64,000 nt of DNA from assembly GCA_947475245.1 (NCBI GenBank), contig CANJLW010000016.1, positions 25,117-89,116 on the forward strand. The letters are read 5' to 3'. Source of the stretch: Acetobacteraceae bacterium (GTDB lineage Bacteria; Pseudomonadota; Alphaproteobacteria; Acetobacterales; Acetobacteraceae). This document shows positions 50,520 through 59,116 of this stretch, in pieces. How positions within the stretch are numbered: the first letter of the stretch is position 1; each line of letters starts with the position of its first letter. The translations under genes were made by a program, and so were the position numbers. The notes beneath the pieces were generated by a model. It ran no database searches. It was not told the DNA's origin and saw only the letters and a list, made by a program, of their open reading frames with translations.

Positions 50520-52148
50520 ATGGACTCGGTTCGGATGATGCTCACCCAGTACCTGCGGGCCGCATGGCGCCGCCGGTGGATGGGGGTGATCGTGGCCTGG
50601 TTGGTGTGCGGGGCCGGATGGGTCGGTGTCTACCTGATCCCGAACCAGTATGACTCCACCGCGCGTCTGTTCGTCGACGCCGACGCCATCCTGACGCCGC
50701 TGCTGCGCGGCATCGCCGCAGACTCGGCACCGACGACGCAGTTGGAAATCCTGCAACGAACGCTGCTCAGTCGACCCAATCTGGAAAAACTGATCTCCAA
50801 GACCGACCTCGATCTGACCTTGAACGGGCCATCCGACCGAGAACGGCTGATGACCCGGCTGGCGGCGGAAGTGAAGGTCGTGCCGCAGACCAAAAACCTG
50901 TTCACCATCAGTTATCGCGACAAGACGCCCAAGCTCGCGCATGACGTCGTGCAGACGCTGCTGACCATCTTCGTCGAAAGCGCCACCGGCGGTAACCGCG
51001 CCGACATGGAAAACGCGCGCCGCTTCCTCGAACGTCAGATCCAGTCCTACGAACAGCAGTTGCGCGGGGCCGAAAAGCGGCGCGCCGATTTCCGCGCCCG
51101 CTATATCGAAGTGCTGCCGAACGACAACAACCCGAACGTCCCGGCGCTGGAAGGCGCGCGCGGGCAGGTCCAGTTGCTCGAAGGCAAGTTGCAGGATGCG
51201 CTGCTGAGCCGCGATGCCCTTAAGCAAGAGGTGGAGGCGACGCCGCCGATGCTGGTGGTCGAAACCGGCCCCGGCCCGCAGCAGCAATTGCCGCAGGGCG
51301 TCGGGCCCGGCACGCCGTTCGTGAAAACCAAGGTGCAGGAGGCCGAGGACCAACTCGCCATGCTGCGTCTGCGTCTGACGGATGTGCATCCCGACATCAT
51401 CGCGCAGAAAAAGCTGATCGAGGCGCTGAAGGCCAACCCGCCCGAAGGGCCGGCGCTGAAGGCCGCCGCCGCGGCCGCCGCGGCCAGCGGAGCCGCCGCC
51501 AACGCCGCCAACGCGGCCAATGCCGCCAACGCCGCGGCGAATTCGATCAAGCGGTCGGTGCCGAACCAGATCTACGACCAGCTTAAGGTCAAGCTGATCG
51601 AAGCCGATACGATGGTGATCTCTCTGCAACGTCAGCGCGACGACGCGGTGCGCTACCGCGATCGGCTGGAAAAGGTGCAGCGCGAACAGCCCGGCCTGCT
51701 CGCCGAATACCAGAACATGGATCGCGACTATTCCGTGCTGCGTAAGAACTACGAGGAACTGCTGGGCCGGTTGCAAAGCGCGAACATCGCGCAGGCCGCG
51801 GATACGCAGGCCGACAAGGTCAAGTTGCAGGTGATCGATCCGCCGGAAATTCCCCGCCTGCCGTCCGCGCCCAACCGCATGCTGCTGATCACCGGCGTGC
51901 TGCTGGGCGGTCTCGGCGCCGGTGCCGGCATGACCGTGCTGTTCGGTCAGCTTGACCGATCCTTCTCGACGGTCGACGAATTGCGCACATTGGGGCTGCC
52001 GGTACTGGGCGGCATATCGGTTCTGGGTCTGGCGCCGCTGCGCCAAAGACTGATGACCGTCATGCGCTTCGGTGCCGCGGTGGCCGTACTGGTAGGCATT
52101 TATGGTGGTCTGGTCGTGCATATTCTCCGTTCGGCCGCGTTGATCTGA
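50520..52148 (+). CDS. XrtA-system polysaccharide chain-length determinant
   Basis: A 542-residue Wzz-type protein with membrane helices at ~15-40 and ~450-475 and a third short one near the C terminus (AAVAVLVGIYGGLVVHIL). The periplasmic part is helical coiled coil. A low-complexity Ala/Asn tract (AAASGAAANAANAANAANAA, about residues 318-340) interrupts the coiled coil. It works with the following tyrosine kinase as a split polysaccharide co-polymerase. ATG 50520 is preceded by GGAGG. A two-base gap separates it from the kinase gene. Confidence 0.87.
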   Translation: MDSVRMMLTQYLRAAWRRRWMGVIVAWLVCGAGWVGVYLIPNQYDSTARLFVDADAILTPLLRGIAADSAPTTQLEILQRTLLSRPNLEKLISKTDLDLTLNGPSDRERLMTRLAAEVKVVPQTKNLFTISYRDKTPKLAHDVVQTLLTIFVESATGGNRADMENARRFLERQIQSYEQQLRGAEKRRADFRARYIEVLPNDNNPNVPALEGARGQVQLLEGKLQDALLSRDALKQEVEATPPMLVVETGPGPQQQLPQGVGPGTPFVKTKVQEAEDQLAMLRLRLTDVHPDIIAQKKLIEALKANPPEGPALKAAAAAAAASGAAANAANAANAANAAANSIKRSVPNQIYDQLKVKLIEADTMVISLQRQRDDAVRYRDRLEKVQREQPGLLAEYQNMDRDYSVLRKNYEELLGRLQSANIAQAADTQADKVKLQVIDPPEIPRLPSAPNRMLLITGVLLGGLGAGAGMTVLFGQLDRSFSTVDELRTLGLPVLGGISVLGLAPLRQRLMTVMRFGAAVAVLVGIYGGLVVHILRSAALI

Positions 52149-52149
52149 C

Positions 52150-53172
52150 ATGATCCCGCCCAAAACATCCCATCTCGTCGAACGCGTCGCCGAACGCCTC
52201 CTCCGCTCCGGCGCGTTGGAGGGTTCTGCCGCCCAATTGCTTGAACCCGGCCAAAGCCCGCGCATCGACACGCCGCCGGCGGCGGAGACCGGGGCGCAGC
52301 CGCGTCCCGTACCCCAGCCGGTCAATGAAATCCCGCCCGCACCGCGGCCGGTCCCGGTGCCGGAAATGCCGCCTTTGGCCATGCCCGCCATCGTTGACTC
52401 CGTCGGCACGATGCCCGGCCTCGATCCCGTGCCCGATCTCGCGCAGGGCCCGGCGACGATCGACGCCGTTGCGCTCGAACGCGGCGGCATGGTCGACTGG
52501 TCGCGCACCCGCAGCCGAATCTCGGAAGAATTCCGACTCGTACAACGCCAGATCCTGCGTTCCGCCTTCGGTCCGGGCGCGGAACCCGGCTTCTCCAACC
52601 TGCTGATGGTCACCAGCGCCCGACCGGGCGAAGGCAAAAGCTTCACCTCCGTGAACCTCGCGGGCAGTATCGCGCGCCAGGGCGACCACCATGTCCTGCT
52701 CGTCGACGCCGACTCAAAGCGTGACTCGTTCTGTTATTCCCTGGGCCTCGCCGAAGCGCGTGGACTGCTGGACCTCGTCGCCAACCCAAAGCTCGACCCC
52801 GCGCCCTTGATCGTGAAAACCCCGATCGAGCGTCTGTCCATTCTGCCGGTAGGACGCGAACGCGAACGCAGCGCGGAATTGTTCTCGACAAAAGAGATGA
52901 CGCGGCTGATCCAAAGCCTCGGGCGTCGCTATGCCGACCGGCTCCTCATCCTCGATGCGCCGCCGTGCCTGTCCACCAGCGATCCCGCGGTTCTCGCGCC
53001 CGTGGTCGGACAGATCATGTTCGTGGTGGAGGCCGATCGCACGCAGCGCGACGAGGTGGAAGCCTCGCTCGACCTGATCCAGGCCTGTCCGACGATTACG
53101 CTGGTACTGAACAAGCAGCAGATTTCGTCGCGCTATACGTTCGGTGCCTACTCGTCGTACTACTCGTCCTGA
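52150..53172 (+). CDS. XrtA-associated tyrosine autokinase (CpsD/CapB type)
   Basis: A 340-residue BY-kinase. The first ~110 residues are a proline-rich linker. The kinase has the modified Walker A SARPGEGKSFTSVNLA (about residue 160), Walker A' LLVDADSKRD and Walker B LLILDAPP. The C terminus is tyrosine-rich (SRYTFGAYSSYYSS), the expected autophosphorylation cluster. It is cytoplasmic and should control assembly of the chain-length determinant encoded just upstream. Confidence 0.9.
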   Translation: MIPPKTSHLVERVAERLLRSGALEGSAAQLLEPGQSPRIDTPPAAETGAQPRPVPQPVNEIPPAPRPVPVPEMPPLAMPAIVDSVGTMPGLDPVPDLAQGPATIDAVALERGGMVDWSRTRSRISEEFRLVQRQILRSAFGPGAEPGFSNLLMVTSARPGEGKSFTSVNLAGSIARQGDHHVLLVDADSKRDSFCYSLGLAEARGLLDLVANPKLDPAPLIVKTPIERLSILPVGRERERSAELFSTKEMTRLIQSLGRRYADRLLILDAPPCLSTSDPAVLAPVVGQIMFVVEADRTQRDEVEASLDLIQACPTITLVLNKQQISSRYTFGAYSSYYSS

Positions 53173-53198
53173 TCCGCAAGACGCTTACGCCCGGGATC

Positions 53199-54974
53199 AT
53201 GGCCATGGCAGAGCGATCAAGCCGGGGATACCCCGCCGTGGCCGTTACACCTGGACGAGCACCGATCCTGCGCAACGCGACGTTTGCCTGGCTCGTCTTC
53301 GGCATCGCCCCCGCCGCGGCGTTTCCGCTCTTCGATCCCGCCGGCGATACGGCGGTGCCCAAGGGCACCGAACTCGCCGGACCCGATGCGCGCGACCTGC
53401 GGCAGCAACTGCAACTCGCCAACGGTCTCGCGGGAACCGGCGGGCCGGGTTGGACCATCCTGCCGAGACTCGAACTCCAGCAAATGTTCACCGACAACGT
53501 CCTGCAGGTGAACCGGCCGCGCCGCTGGGATTTGATCACCTATGTCTCGCCGGGCCTGTCGATCTCGGGCGAAACCCAGCGGGTGACGATGCGGTTCGAC
53601 TATTCGCCGACGATCGCGATGTATGCGCGGACATCGTCGCAGAACGCGTTGAGCCATCAGTTGAACGGCACCGGCCTGATCACGGTCATCCCCAATCTGG
53701 CCTTCGTCGATGTGCGGGCAATCGCGGGCGTGCAGAACCGCAACGGGCTCGCGGGTGGGGCGGGCGGTGGTCTGGGCGGCACGACCGGGGCGCTGAACGC
53801 GGGCACATTCAACGGCACCGCCGGCGCGGCGGCCGGACAGACCCGCAATTCGCTGACCCAGACCAGCAGCTTCGGCGTTTCGCCCTATCTGATGAACAAA
53901 TTCGGCGACTACGGCACCGGCAAGATCGGCTATTCCGTCAATTACGCCCGTTCCGCCAATGCCAGCGGCTTTACCAGCCTGCCGTTCCCGTCCGGGGGCA
54001 CGAACGGCCAAACGATGGTCACGACGGAGCAGATCGCCAATTTCGTCACCGGCGATATTTTCGGCGCGATTCAGAATACCACCGACGTGCAGATGACCCA
54101 GTCGAACGGGTCTTCCGACGGAACCAATGCGCTGGGTCTGACGACGGCGATCGCCAACCGGACGTTCACCTCGTCCCGCCAGACCGTCACCAACAAGACC
54201 AGCTATGCGATCGATCGCACCTTTACGGTCTTCGGCACCATCGGTCAGCAGAACATCAACTACAGCGGCGGTCAGGGCCAGAACGTCAACGGCCTTACCT
54301 GGGATATCGGCGCCACCGTCACACCCAACGCGGAAAGCAAGATCACGCTCAGCTACGGCAAGAAGGAAGGCGCGCTGTCACTATCCGCCGACGCCTTCTA
54401 CACGCTGACGCCCCGCACCACCACGACGCTCAATTACAGCGAAACGCTGGGCACCCAGTTGGAAAACGTCCGCCGCCAGCTAGACACCGCGAAGGTCAGC
54501 GGCACCGGCGCGTTGGTCGACACGCAAAACAACGCGACGCTGTTCGCCAACAACAGCGCGGGCTTCGTCCAACCCGGCGTGTTCCGCTTCAAGACATTGA
54601 ACATGAACCTGGCGACCACGCTCGACCGCGACCTGATCTCCGCGACCGTCGTGTTGTCATCCCAGACCGCGACCGGCGGCAGCGCCGCCACCTCCACGTC
54701 GTCCGACACAAGAACGCTCTCGCTGCAGTGGACCCATCAGTTGGAACCGACCCTGACGTGGAGCACCTCTGCCTCTCACAGCCAGATCGTGTCCAATGGC
54801 GGCGCGCTGGCCGGCACCACGACGACGACGATCGCCAGCACGGGCTTGCAGCAAAGTTTTTCCGATACGCTCAGCGGCAGTTTGCGCTACTCTTTTATCA
54901 AGCGCAGCGGCGCCAACCAGCTACTGAATCTGACCCAGAATATGATCATCCTCGGCATCTCCAAGCAGTTCTGA
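53199..54974 (+). CDS. XrtA-associated outer-membrane beta-barrel protein
   Basis: About 591 residues. An N-terminal hydrophobic stretch (FAWLVFGIAPAAAF) is the signal peptide. The mature part reads WTILPRLELQQMFTDNVLQ, then long amphipathic beta strands rich in Thr/Ser/Gly and ends with QNMIILGISKQF, with a terminal Phe as in outer-membrane barrels. This fits the PEP-CTERM system barrel family (TIGR03016 type), the probable outer-membrane pore for the polysaccharide. The start is ATG 53199 or 53205. A Gly/Ala-rich loop at about residues 185-210 looks like an insertion. Confidence 0.84.
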   Translation: MAMAERSSRGYPAVAVTPGRAPILRNATFAWLVFGIAPAAAFPLFDPAGDTAVPKGTELAGPDARDLRQQLQLANGLAGTGGPGWTILPRLELQQMFTDNVLQVNRPRRWDLITYVSPGLSISGETQRVTMRFDYSPTIAMYARTSSQNALSHQLNGTGLITVIPNLAFVDVRAIAGVQNRNGLAGGAGGGLGGTTGALNAGTFNGTAGAAAGQTRNSLTQTSSFGVSPYLMNKFGDYGTGKIGYSVNYARSANASGFTSLPFPSGGTNGQTMVTTEQIANFVTGDIFGAIQNTTDVQMTQSNGSSDGTNALGLTTAIANRTFTSSRQTVTNKTSYAIDRTFTVFGTIGQQNINYSGGQGQNVNGLTWDIGATVTPNAESKITLSYGKKEGALSLSADAFYTLTPRTTTTLNYSETLGTQLENVRRQLDTAKVSGTGALVDTQNNATLFANNSAGFVQPGVFRFKTLNMNLATTLDRDLISATVVLSSQTATGGSAATSTSSDTRTLSLQWTHQLEPTLTWSTSASHSQIVSNGGALAGTTTTTIASTGLQQSFSDTLSGSLRYSFIKRSGANQLLNLTQNMIILGISKQF

Positions 54975-54983
54975 ACGAAGATC

Positions 54984-55970
54984 GTGTACGAAAAATTCTA
55001 TAACCTTTCCGGCACGCCCTTTCTGCTGACGCCGGACACGCGATTTTTTTTCGGCTCCAGCGGACACAGCCGAGCGATTTCGCATTTGGTATTTGGGCTT
55101 TCGCAGCACGAGGGTTTTATTGTCATCACCGGCGAAGTCGGCGCCGGCAAAACGACGCTGGTCGAACAACTCTGGTCGCAGTTGGATCGCAACACCTATG
55201 TCATGGCGCGCGTGGTCACGACCCAGGTCTCCGGCGACGATCTGCTGCGCCTCGTCATGGCCAATTTCGGATTGGGCGACACGCCCGGCGCGGACAAGGC
55301 GACGCTGCTGCGTCGGTTCGAACACATGGTGCGCGACCAACGCCGCATGGGCCGCCGCTGCCTGCTGGTGGTGGACGAAGTGCAGAGTCTCTCCCTCGCC
55401 GCGCTGGAAGAATTGCGCATGCTGTCCAACATCACGGTCGACGGGCGCGCCTCGGTGCAGACCATCCTGTTGGGCCAACCGCAATTCCGCCCGATCCTGG
55501 CGAGCAAGGATGTCGAGCAGCTGCGCCAGCGCGTCCTGGCGTCCTATCACCTCGGCCCGCTGAGCGCGGAGGAAACCCGCGCCTATATCGAACACCGGCT
55601 GCGCCTGGTGGATTGGCAAGACGATCCGCACTGGGACGATGACGCGTTCCTGGCCGCCTACAAGCATTCCGGCGGCATTCCGCGCCGCATCAACACATTG
55701 TGCTCTCGGGTGCTGCTCTACGGCGCGCTGGAAGAAGTGCACACGATCACGTCCGACATGGTCGATGCGACGGCCGGCGAACTCAGCCAGGATTTGGGGG
55801 CCGGCGGGCAGACCGCCGCGATTGCCGCCCCCGCCGGCGCGTTGCTCGCCGGTCCCGATACCGACGAAATTCTGCGCCGGCTCGAAGCGCTGGAAGCCGG
55901 CGCCGCCCGACAGGAACGCGTCTTCCGTCGCGTCCTCGACATGCTCGGCGCGCGGAGCGGGGACGCATGA
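54984..55970 (+). CDS. XrtA-associated AAA ATPase (ExeA-like)
   Basis: A 328-residue ATPase resembling GspA/ExeA. It begins with YEKFYNLSGTPFLLTPDTRFFF, then Walker A TGEVGAGKTTLV, Walker B LLVVDEVQSLS and the sensor segment GGIPRRINTLCSRVLL. It is the PEP-CTERM-locus ATPase of unknown exact role, perhaps powering assembly of the envelope machinery. GTG at 54984. It overlaps the deacetylase gene by four bases. Confidence 0.9.
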   Translation: MYEKFYNLSGTPFLLTPDTRFFFGSSGHSRAISHLVFGLSQHEGFIVITGEVGAGKTTLVEQLWSQLDRNTYVMARVVTTQVSGDDLLRLVMANFGLGDTPGADKATLLRRFEHMVRDQRRMGRRCLLVVDEVQSLSLAALEELRMLSNITVDGRASVQTILLGQPQFRPILASKDVEQLRQRVLASYHLGPLSAEETRAYIEHRLRLVDWQDDPHWDDDAFLAAYKHSGGIPRRINTLCSRVLLYGALEEVHTITSDMVDATAGELSQDLGAGGQTAAIAAPAGALLAGPDTDEILRRLEALEAGAARQERVFRRVLDMLGARSGDA

Positions 55971-56851
55971 GTGCATCCGGTATGACCAATGCCATGACCG
56001 TGGATGTGGAAGACTACTTCCAGGTCCAGGCCTTCGCCCACTGCATCGACCGCGCCGACTGGGACATGCGGGAGTCGCGGGTCGAAGCGAATGTCGAGCG
56101 TATTCTCGCCCTGTTCGCCCAGGCCGGCGTGACCGGAACCTTTTTCACCCTGGGCTGGATTGCCGAACGTCATCCGGAAATGGTGCGGCGGATCGTCGCG
56201 GCGGGACACGAACTCGCCAGCCACGGCTGGGACCATTCCCGCGCGGACTCGCAGGAACCCGAAGCATTCCGCGCCGACGTCACGCGCGCCAAGGCGACGT
56301 TGGAAGACATCGGCGGCGTCGCGATCAACGGCTATCGCGCGGCGACGTTTTCCATCGGCAAACGCAACCTCTGGGCCTTTCGCGTGCTGGAAGAAACCGG
56401 CCACGTCTACAGTTCCAGCATCAATCCCATCGCGCACGATCTCTACGGCATGCCCGACGCGCCGCGCGTGCCCTTCCGCCCCGACAACACCGCGCTGTGG
56501 GAAATCCCGATGACCACGGTGCGCGCCATGGGGCGCAACTGGCCCTGCTCCGGCGGCGGCTATTTCCGCCTGCTGCCGACAATTCTGTATCGACAGGGCC
56601 TGTCCTGGCTCAATCGGCACGAAGCCATGCCGGGCATTTTCTACTTCCACCCGTGGGAGGTCGATCCCGGCCAGCCCCGCATCGCCAATTGCGGCTGGAA
56701 ATCCCGCCTGCGCCACTACACCAACCTGTCGCGGATGGAAGCCGATCTGGCAGCCCTGTTGAAAGAATTCGCCTGGGATCGCATGGACAAGGTATTCGCC
56801 GCCCAGATCGGCGACGCCGTTCGTTCGCCCCTTCTGCCCGCATTGAACTGA
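55967..56851 (+). CDS. XrtA-associated polysaccharide deacetylase (DUF3473)
   Basis: A 294-residue NodB-fold deacetylase. TVDVEDYFQV gives the catalytic Asp and metal-site Asp, HELASHGWDHS the H-x3-H metal ligands, and GYRAATFSI the next motif. The DUF3473 C terminus contains FYFHPWEVDPGQPR. It should remove N- or O-acetyl groups from the EPS. ATG 55967 overlaps the ATPase stop (ATGA); the open frame upstream is not part of this protein. No signal peptide is seen, which is usual for the family. Confidence 0.9.
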   Translation: MSASGMTNAMTVDVEDYFQVQAFAHCIDRADWDMRESRVEANVERILALFAQAGVTGTFFTLGWIAERHPEMVRRIVAAGHELASHGWDHSRADSQEPEAFRADVTRAKATLEDIGGVAINGYRAATFSIGKRNLWAFRVLEETGHVYSSSINPIAHDLYGMPDAPRVPFRPDNTALWEIPMTTVRAMGRNWPCSGGGYFRLLPTILYRQGLSWLNRHEAMPGIFYFHPWEVDPGQPRIANCGWKSRLRHYTNLSRMEADLAALLKEFAWDRMDKVFAAQIGDAVRSPLLPALN

Positions 56852-56861
56852 GAAGCGACCG

Positions 56862-57893
56862 ATGGCCCTGACGCTGCGTACGCTCGACGATACAAGCGCT
56901 CCGGCATGGGATGCCTTCGTCGACGCCCATCCGTTGGGCACGTTCTTCCATCGCTCCACCTGGGCGAAAGTGATCGAGCGGGCTTTCGGACATCGCACGC
57001 ACTATGTCTTCACTGAACAAGACGGCGCGATCACCGGCGTGCTGCCGTTGGCGCGGGTGAAGACATTGCTGTTCGGCGACTCGCTGATTTCCGTGCCGTT
57101 CTGCGTCCACGGCGGCCCGCTTAGCATCGATGCAGAAAGCCGACAGGCGCTGGAAGCGCACGCCACCCAACTGTTGACCAAAACCGGCGCCAGCGCGGTC
57201 GAGTTCCGCTTTCGCGACCCCGTCGAAAGCGACTGGATCGAGCGCGGCGATCTCTATGTGATCTTCCGCAAGCCGATCGAGGCGGATCACGACCGCAATA
57301 TGAAGGCCATCCCGCGCAAGCAACGCGCGATGGTGCGCAAGGGTATCCAGAACGGCCTGACTTCCGTCGTCGGCCAGGATGTCCGCACGCTGCACGCGAT
57401 CTACGCCGAAAGCGTGCGCAATCTCGGCACGCCGGTGTTCTCTCGCCGCTATTTCGAAATCCTGCTGGAAGCGTTCCGCGACTGTGCCGACGTGGTCACC
57501 ATCATGGACGGCGAAACGCCCATCGCCGCGGTGCAGAACTTCTATTACCGGGACGAGGTGTTGCCCTATTACGGCGGCGGCGCATTTGCCGCGCGGCAGC
57601 GTGCCGGCAACGATTTCATGTATTGGGAAGTGATGCGCCGAGCAGCGGATCGCGGGTGCAGGTTGTTCGATTTCGGCCGGAGTAAGATCGGCACCGGCGC
57701 CTATTCGTTCAAGCATAATTGGGGGTTCGAGCCCGCGCCGCTGCACTATCGCTTCAAGCTGGCCGAAGGTGCCTCGATCCCCGACCATAACCCGCTGAAC
57801 CCGAAATATCGCCTGTTCATCGCCGCCTGGAAGCGCCTTCCGATCCCCGTCGCCAATCTGCTCGGCCCGCCGATCGTGCGCGGTCTCGGCTGA
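56862..57893 (+). CDS. FemAB-family protein of the XrtA locus
   Basis: A 343-residue GNAT-like double-domain protein of the FemAB type (TIGR03019 class). Seen blocks are GTFFHRSTWAKVIERAFGH, NMKAIPRKQRAMVRKGIQNG and RLFDFGRSKIGTGAYSFKHNWGFEP. FemAB proteins transfer an amino acid from aminoacyl-tRNA to a precursor, so it may attach an amino acid to the polysaccharide or its lipid-linked form. A tRNA gene lies in the same locus but a link is speculative. It overlaps the next start by one base (TGATG). Confidence 0.9.
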   Translation: MALTLRTLDDTSAPAWDAFVDAHPLGTFFHRSTWAKVIERAFGHRTHYVFTEQDGAITGVLPLARVKTLLFGDSLISVPFCVHGGPLSIDAESRQALEAHATQLLTKTGASAVEFRFRDPVESDWIERGDLYVIFRKPIEADHDRNMKAIPRKQRAMVRKGIQNGLTSVVGQDVRTLHAIYAESVRNLGTPVFSRRYFEILLEAFRDCADVVTIMDGETPIAAVQNFYYRDEVLPYYGGGAFAARQRAGNDFMYWEVMRRAADRGCRLFDFGRSKIGTGAYSFKHNWGFEPAPLHYRFKLAEGASIPDHNPLNPKYRLFIAAWKRLPIPVANLLGPPIVRGLG

Positions 57894-59116
57894 TGCCCAA
57901 CCTGCTGTTTCTGACGCAACGGCTGCCCTATCCGCCGATGAAGGGCGAAAAAATTCGGCCGCTGCAAATCCTGAAATACCTGACGCAGTGGTACGACGTG
58001 CATCTGGGATGTCTGGTCGACGATCCCGCCGACATGCAGTACGTCGACACCGTCCGCGCAATGTGTCGCGACATTCATGTCGCGGAGATGGACCGACGCA
58101 CCGCCCGCCTGCTGTGCCTGCGCGGTCTGCTGACGGGGGAATCCCTCAGCGTGACCTTCTTCCGCGATCGCGGCCTGGCCCGCTGGGTGGAAAACGTCGT
58201 CGATCGCGTCAGGCCGGAGGTGGTTTTCGTCAACTCCTCCAACATGGCCCCATATATTCTGGACCTGCCGAAAACCGGGCTGCGCGTCGTCGATCTCGCC
58301 GATGTCGATTCCGAGAAATGGCGCGCCTACGCCGACACCGCGGGCTTCCCGATGCGGTACGTCTATCGTCGGGAATGGCACAAGGTCGCGGCGCTCGAAG
58401 ACCGCATCGCCGCCGAATGCGATCTGTCGACCTTTGTCTCCGACGCCGAGGCCCGCCTGCTCGCCGAACGGTTGCCCGCCCTGTCCCACAAGATCATGGG
58501 GGTCAGCAGCGGCGTCGATCATCGCTATTTCGATCCCGCGCAGGATTTCCCGCCGGTCTACGATGCGTCCATCCCTACCTTCGTGTTCACCGGCACGATG
58601 GACTATCCGCCCAACGTCGATGCCGTCGTCTGGTTCGCGACCGACATCCTGCCGATCATCCGTCGCACGATCCCCGCCGCGCAATTCTATATCGTCGGCA
58701 ACAATCCCGCGCCGCAGGTCCAGGCCCTGACGCGGATCGACGGGGTTTTTGTAACGGGACGCGTGCCGGATGTGCGCCCCTATGTCGCGCACGCCGTTGC
58801 CTCCGTCGCGCCGATGCGGATCGCGCGCGGCATTCAGAACAAGGTTCTGGAAGCGATGGCCATGGGCAAGCCGGTGATCGTGACCTCCGGCGCGTTGGAG
58901 GGGATCGAGGCGCATCCGGGACGCGACATCGTCCTGGCCGACACGACGGAAGCCTTCGCCGCCGCCGCCGAACGCCTGGCGACGGGAACCGACGGCGCCG
59001 CCATCGGTCAGGCGGCGCGCGAACTGGTCGTGCGGACCTACGATTGGGCGGCGCGACTGTCTCGATACGATCCCTTGTTGCGTCCCGGCAATCCAACGAT
59101 AAAAGCGGCCCAATGA
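57893..59116 (+). CDS. XrtA-associated glycosyltransferase (TIGR03087/stp1 type)
   Basis: A 407-residue GT-B protein with NLLFLTQRLPYPPMKGEKIRPLQIL at the N terminus, the usual start of the PEP-CTERM/EpsH1-associated sugar transferase. The donor site is seen in FVFTGTMDYPPNVDAVVWFA and APMRIARGIQNKVLEAMAMG. It transfers a sugar to the EPS precursor in the cytoplasm. It overlaps the exosortase gene by four bases (ATGA). Confidence 0.9.
   Translation: MPNLLFLTQRLPYPPMKGEKIRPLQILKYLTQWYDVHLGCLVDDPADMQYVDTVRAMCRDIHVAEMDRRTARLLCLRGLLTGESLSVTFFRDRGLARWVENVVDRVRPEVVFVNSSNMAPYILDLPKTGLRVVDLADVDSEKWRAYADTAGFPMRYVYRREWHKVAALEDRIAAECDLSTFVSDAEARLLAERLPALSHKIMGVSSGVDHRYFDPAQDFPPVYDASIPTFVFTGTMDYPPNVDAVVWFATDILPIIRRTIPAAQFYIVGNNPAPQVQALTRIDGVFVTGRVPDVRPYVAHAVASVAPMRIARGIQNKVLEAMAMGKPVIVTSGALEGIEAHPGRDIVLADTTEAFAAAAERLATGTDGAAIGQAARELVVRTYDWAARLSRYDPLLRPGNPTIKAAQ

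Noticed and set aside
53199..54974. PEP-CTERM substrate candidates among secreted proteins in the window
   Set aside because: The secreted proteins I checked (barrel, binding protein, PrsT-like, small secreted protein) lack a terminal PEP motif, helix and basic tail.
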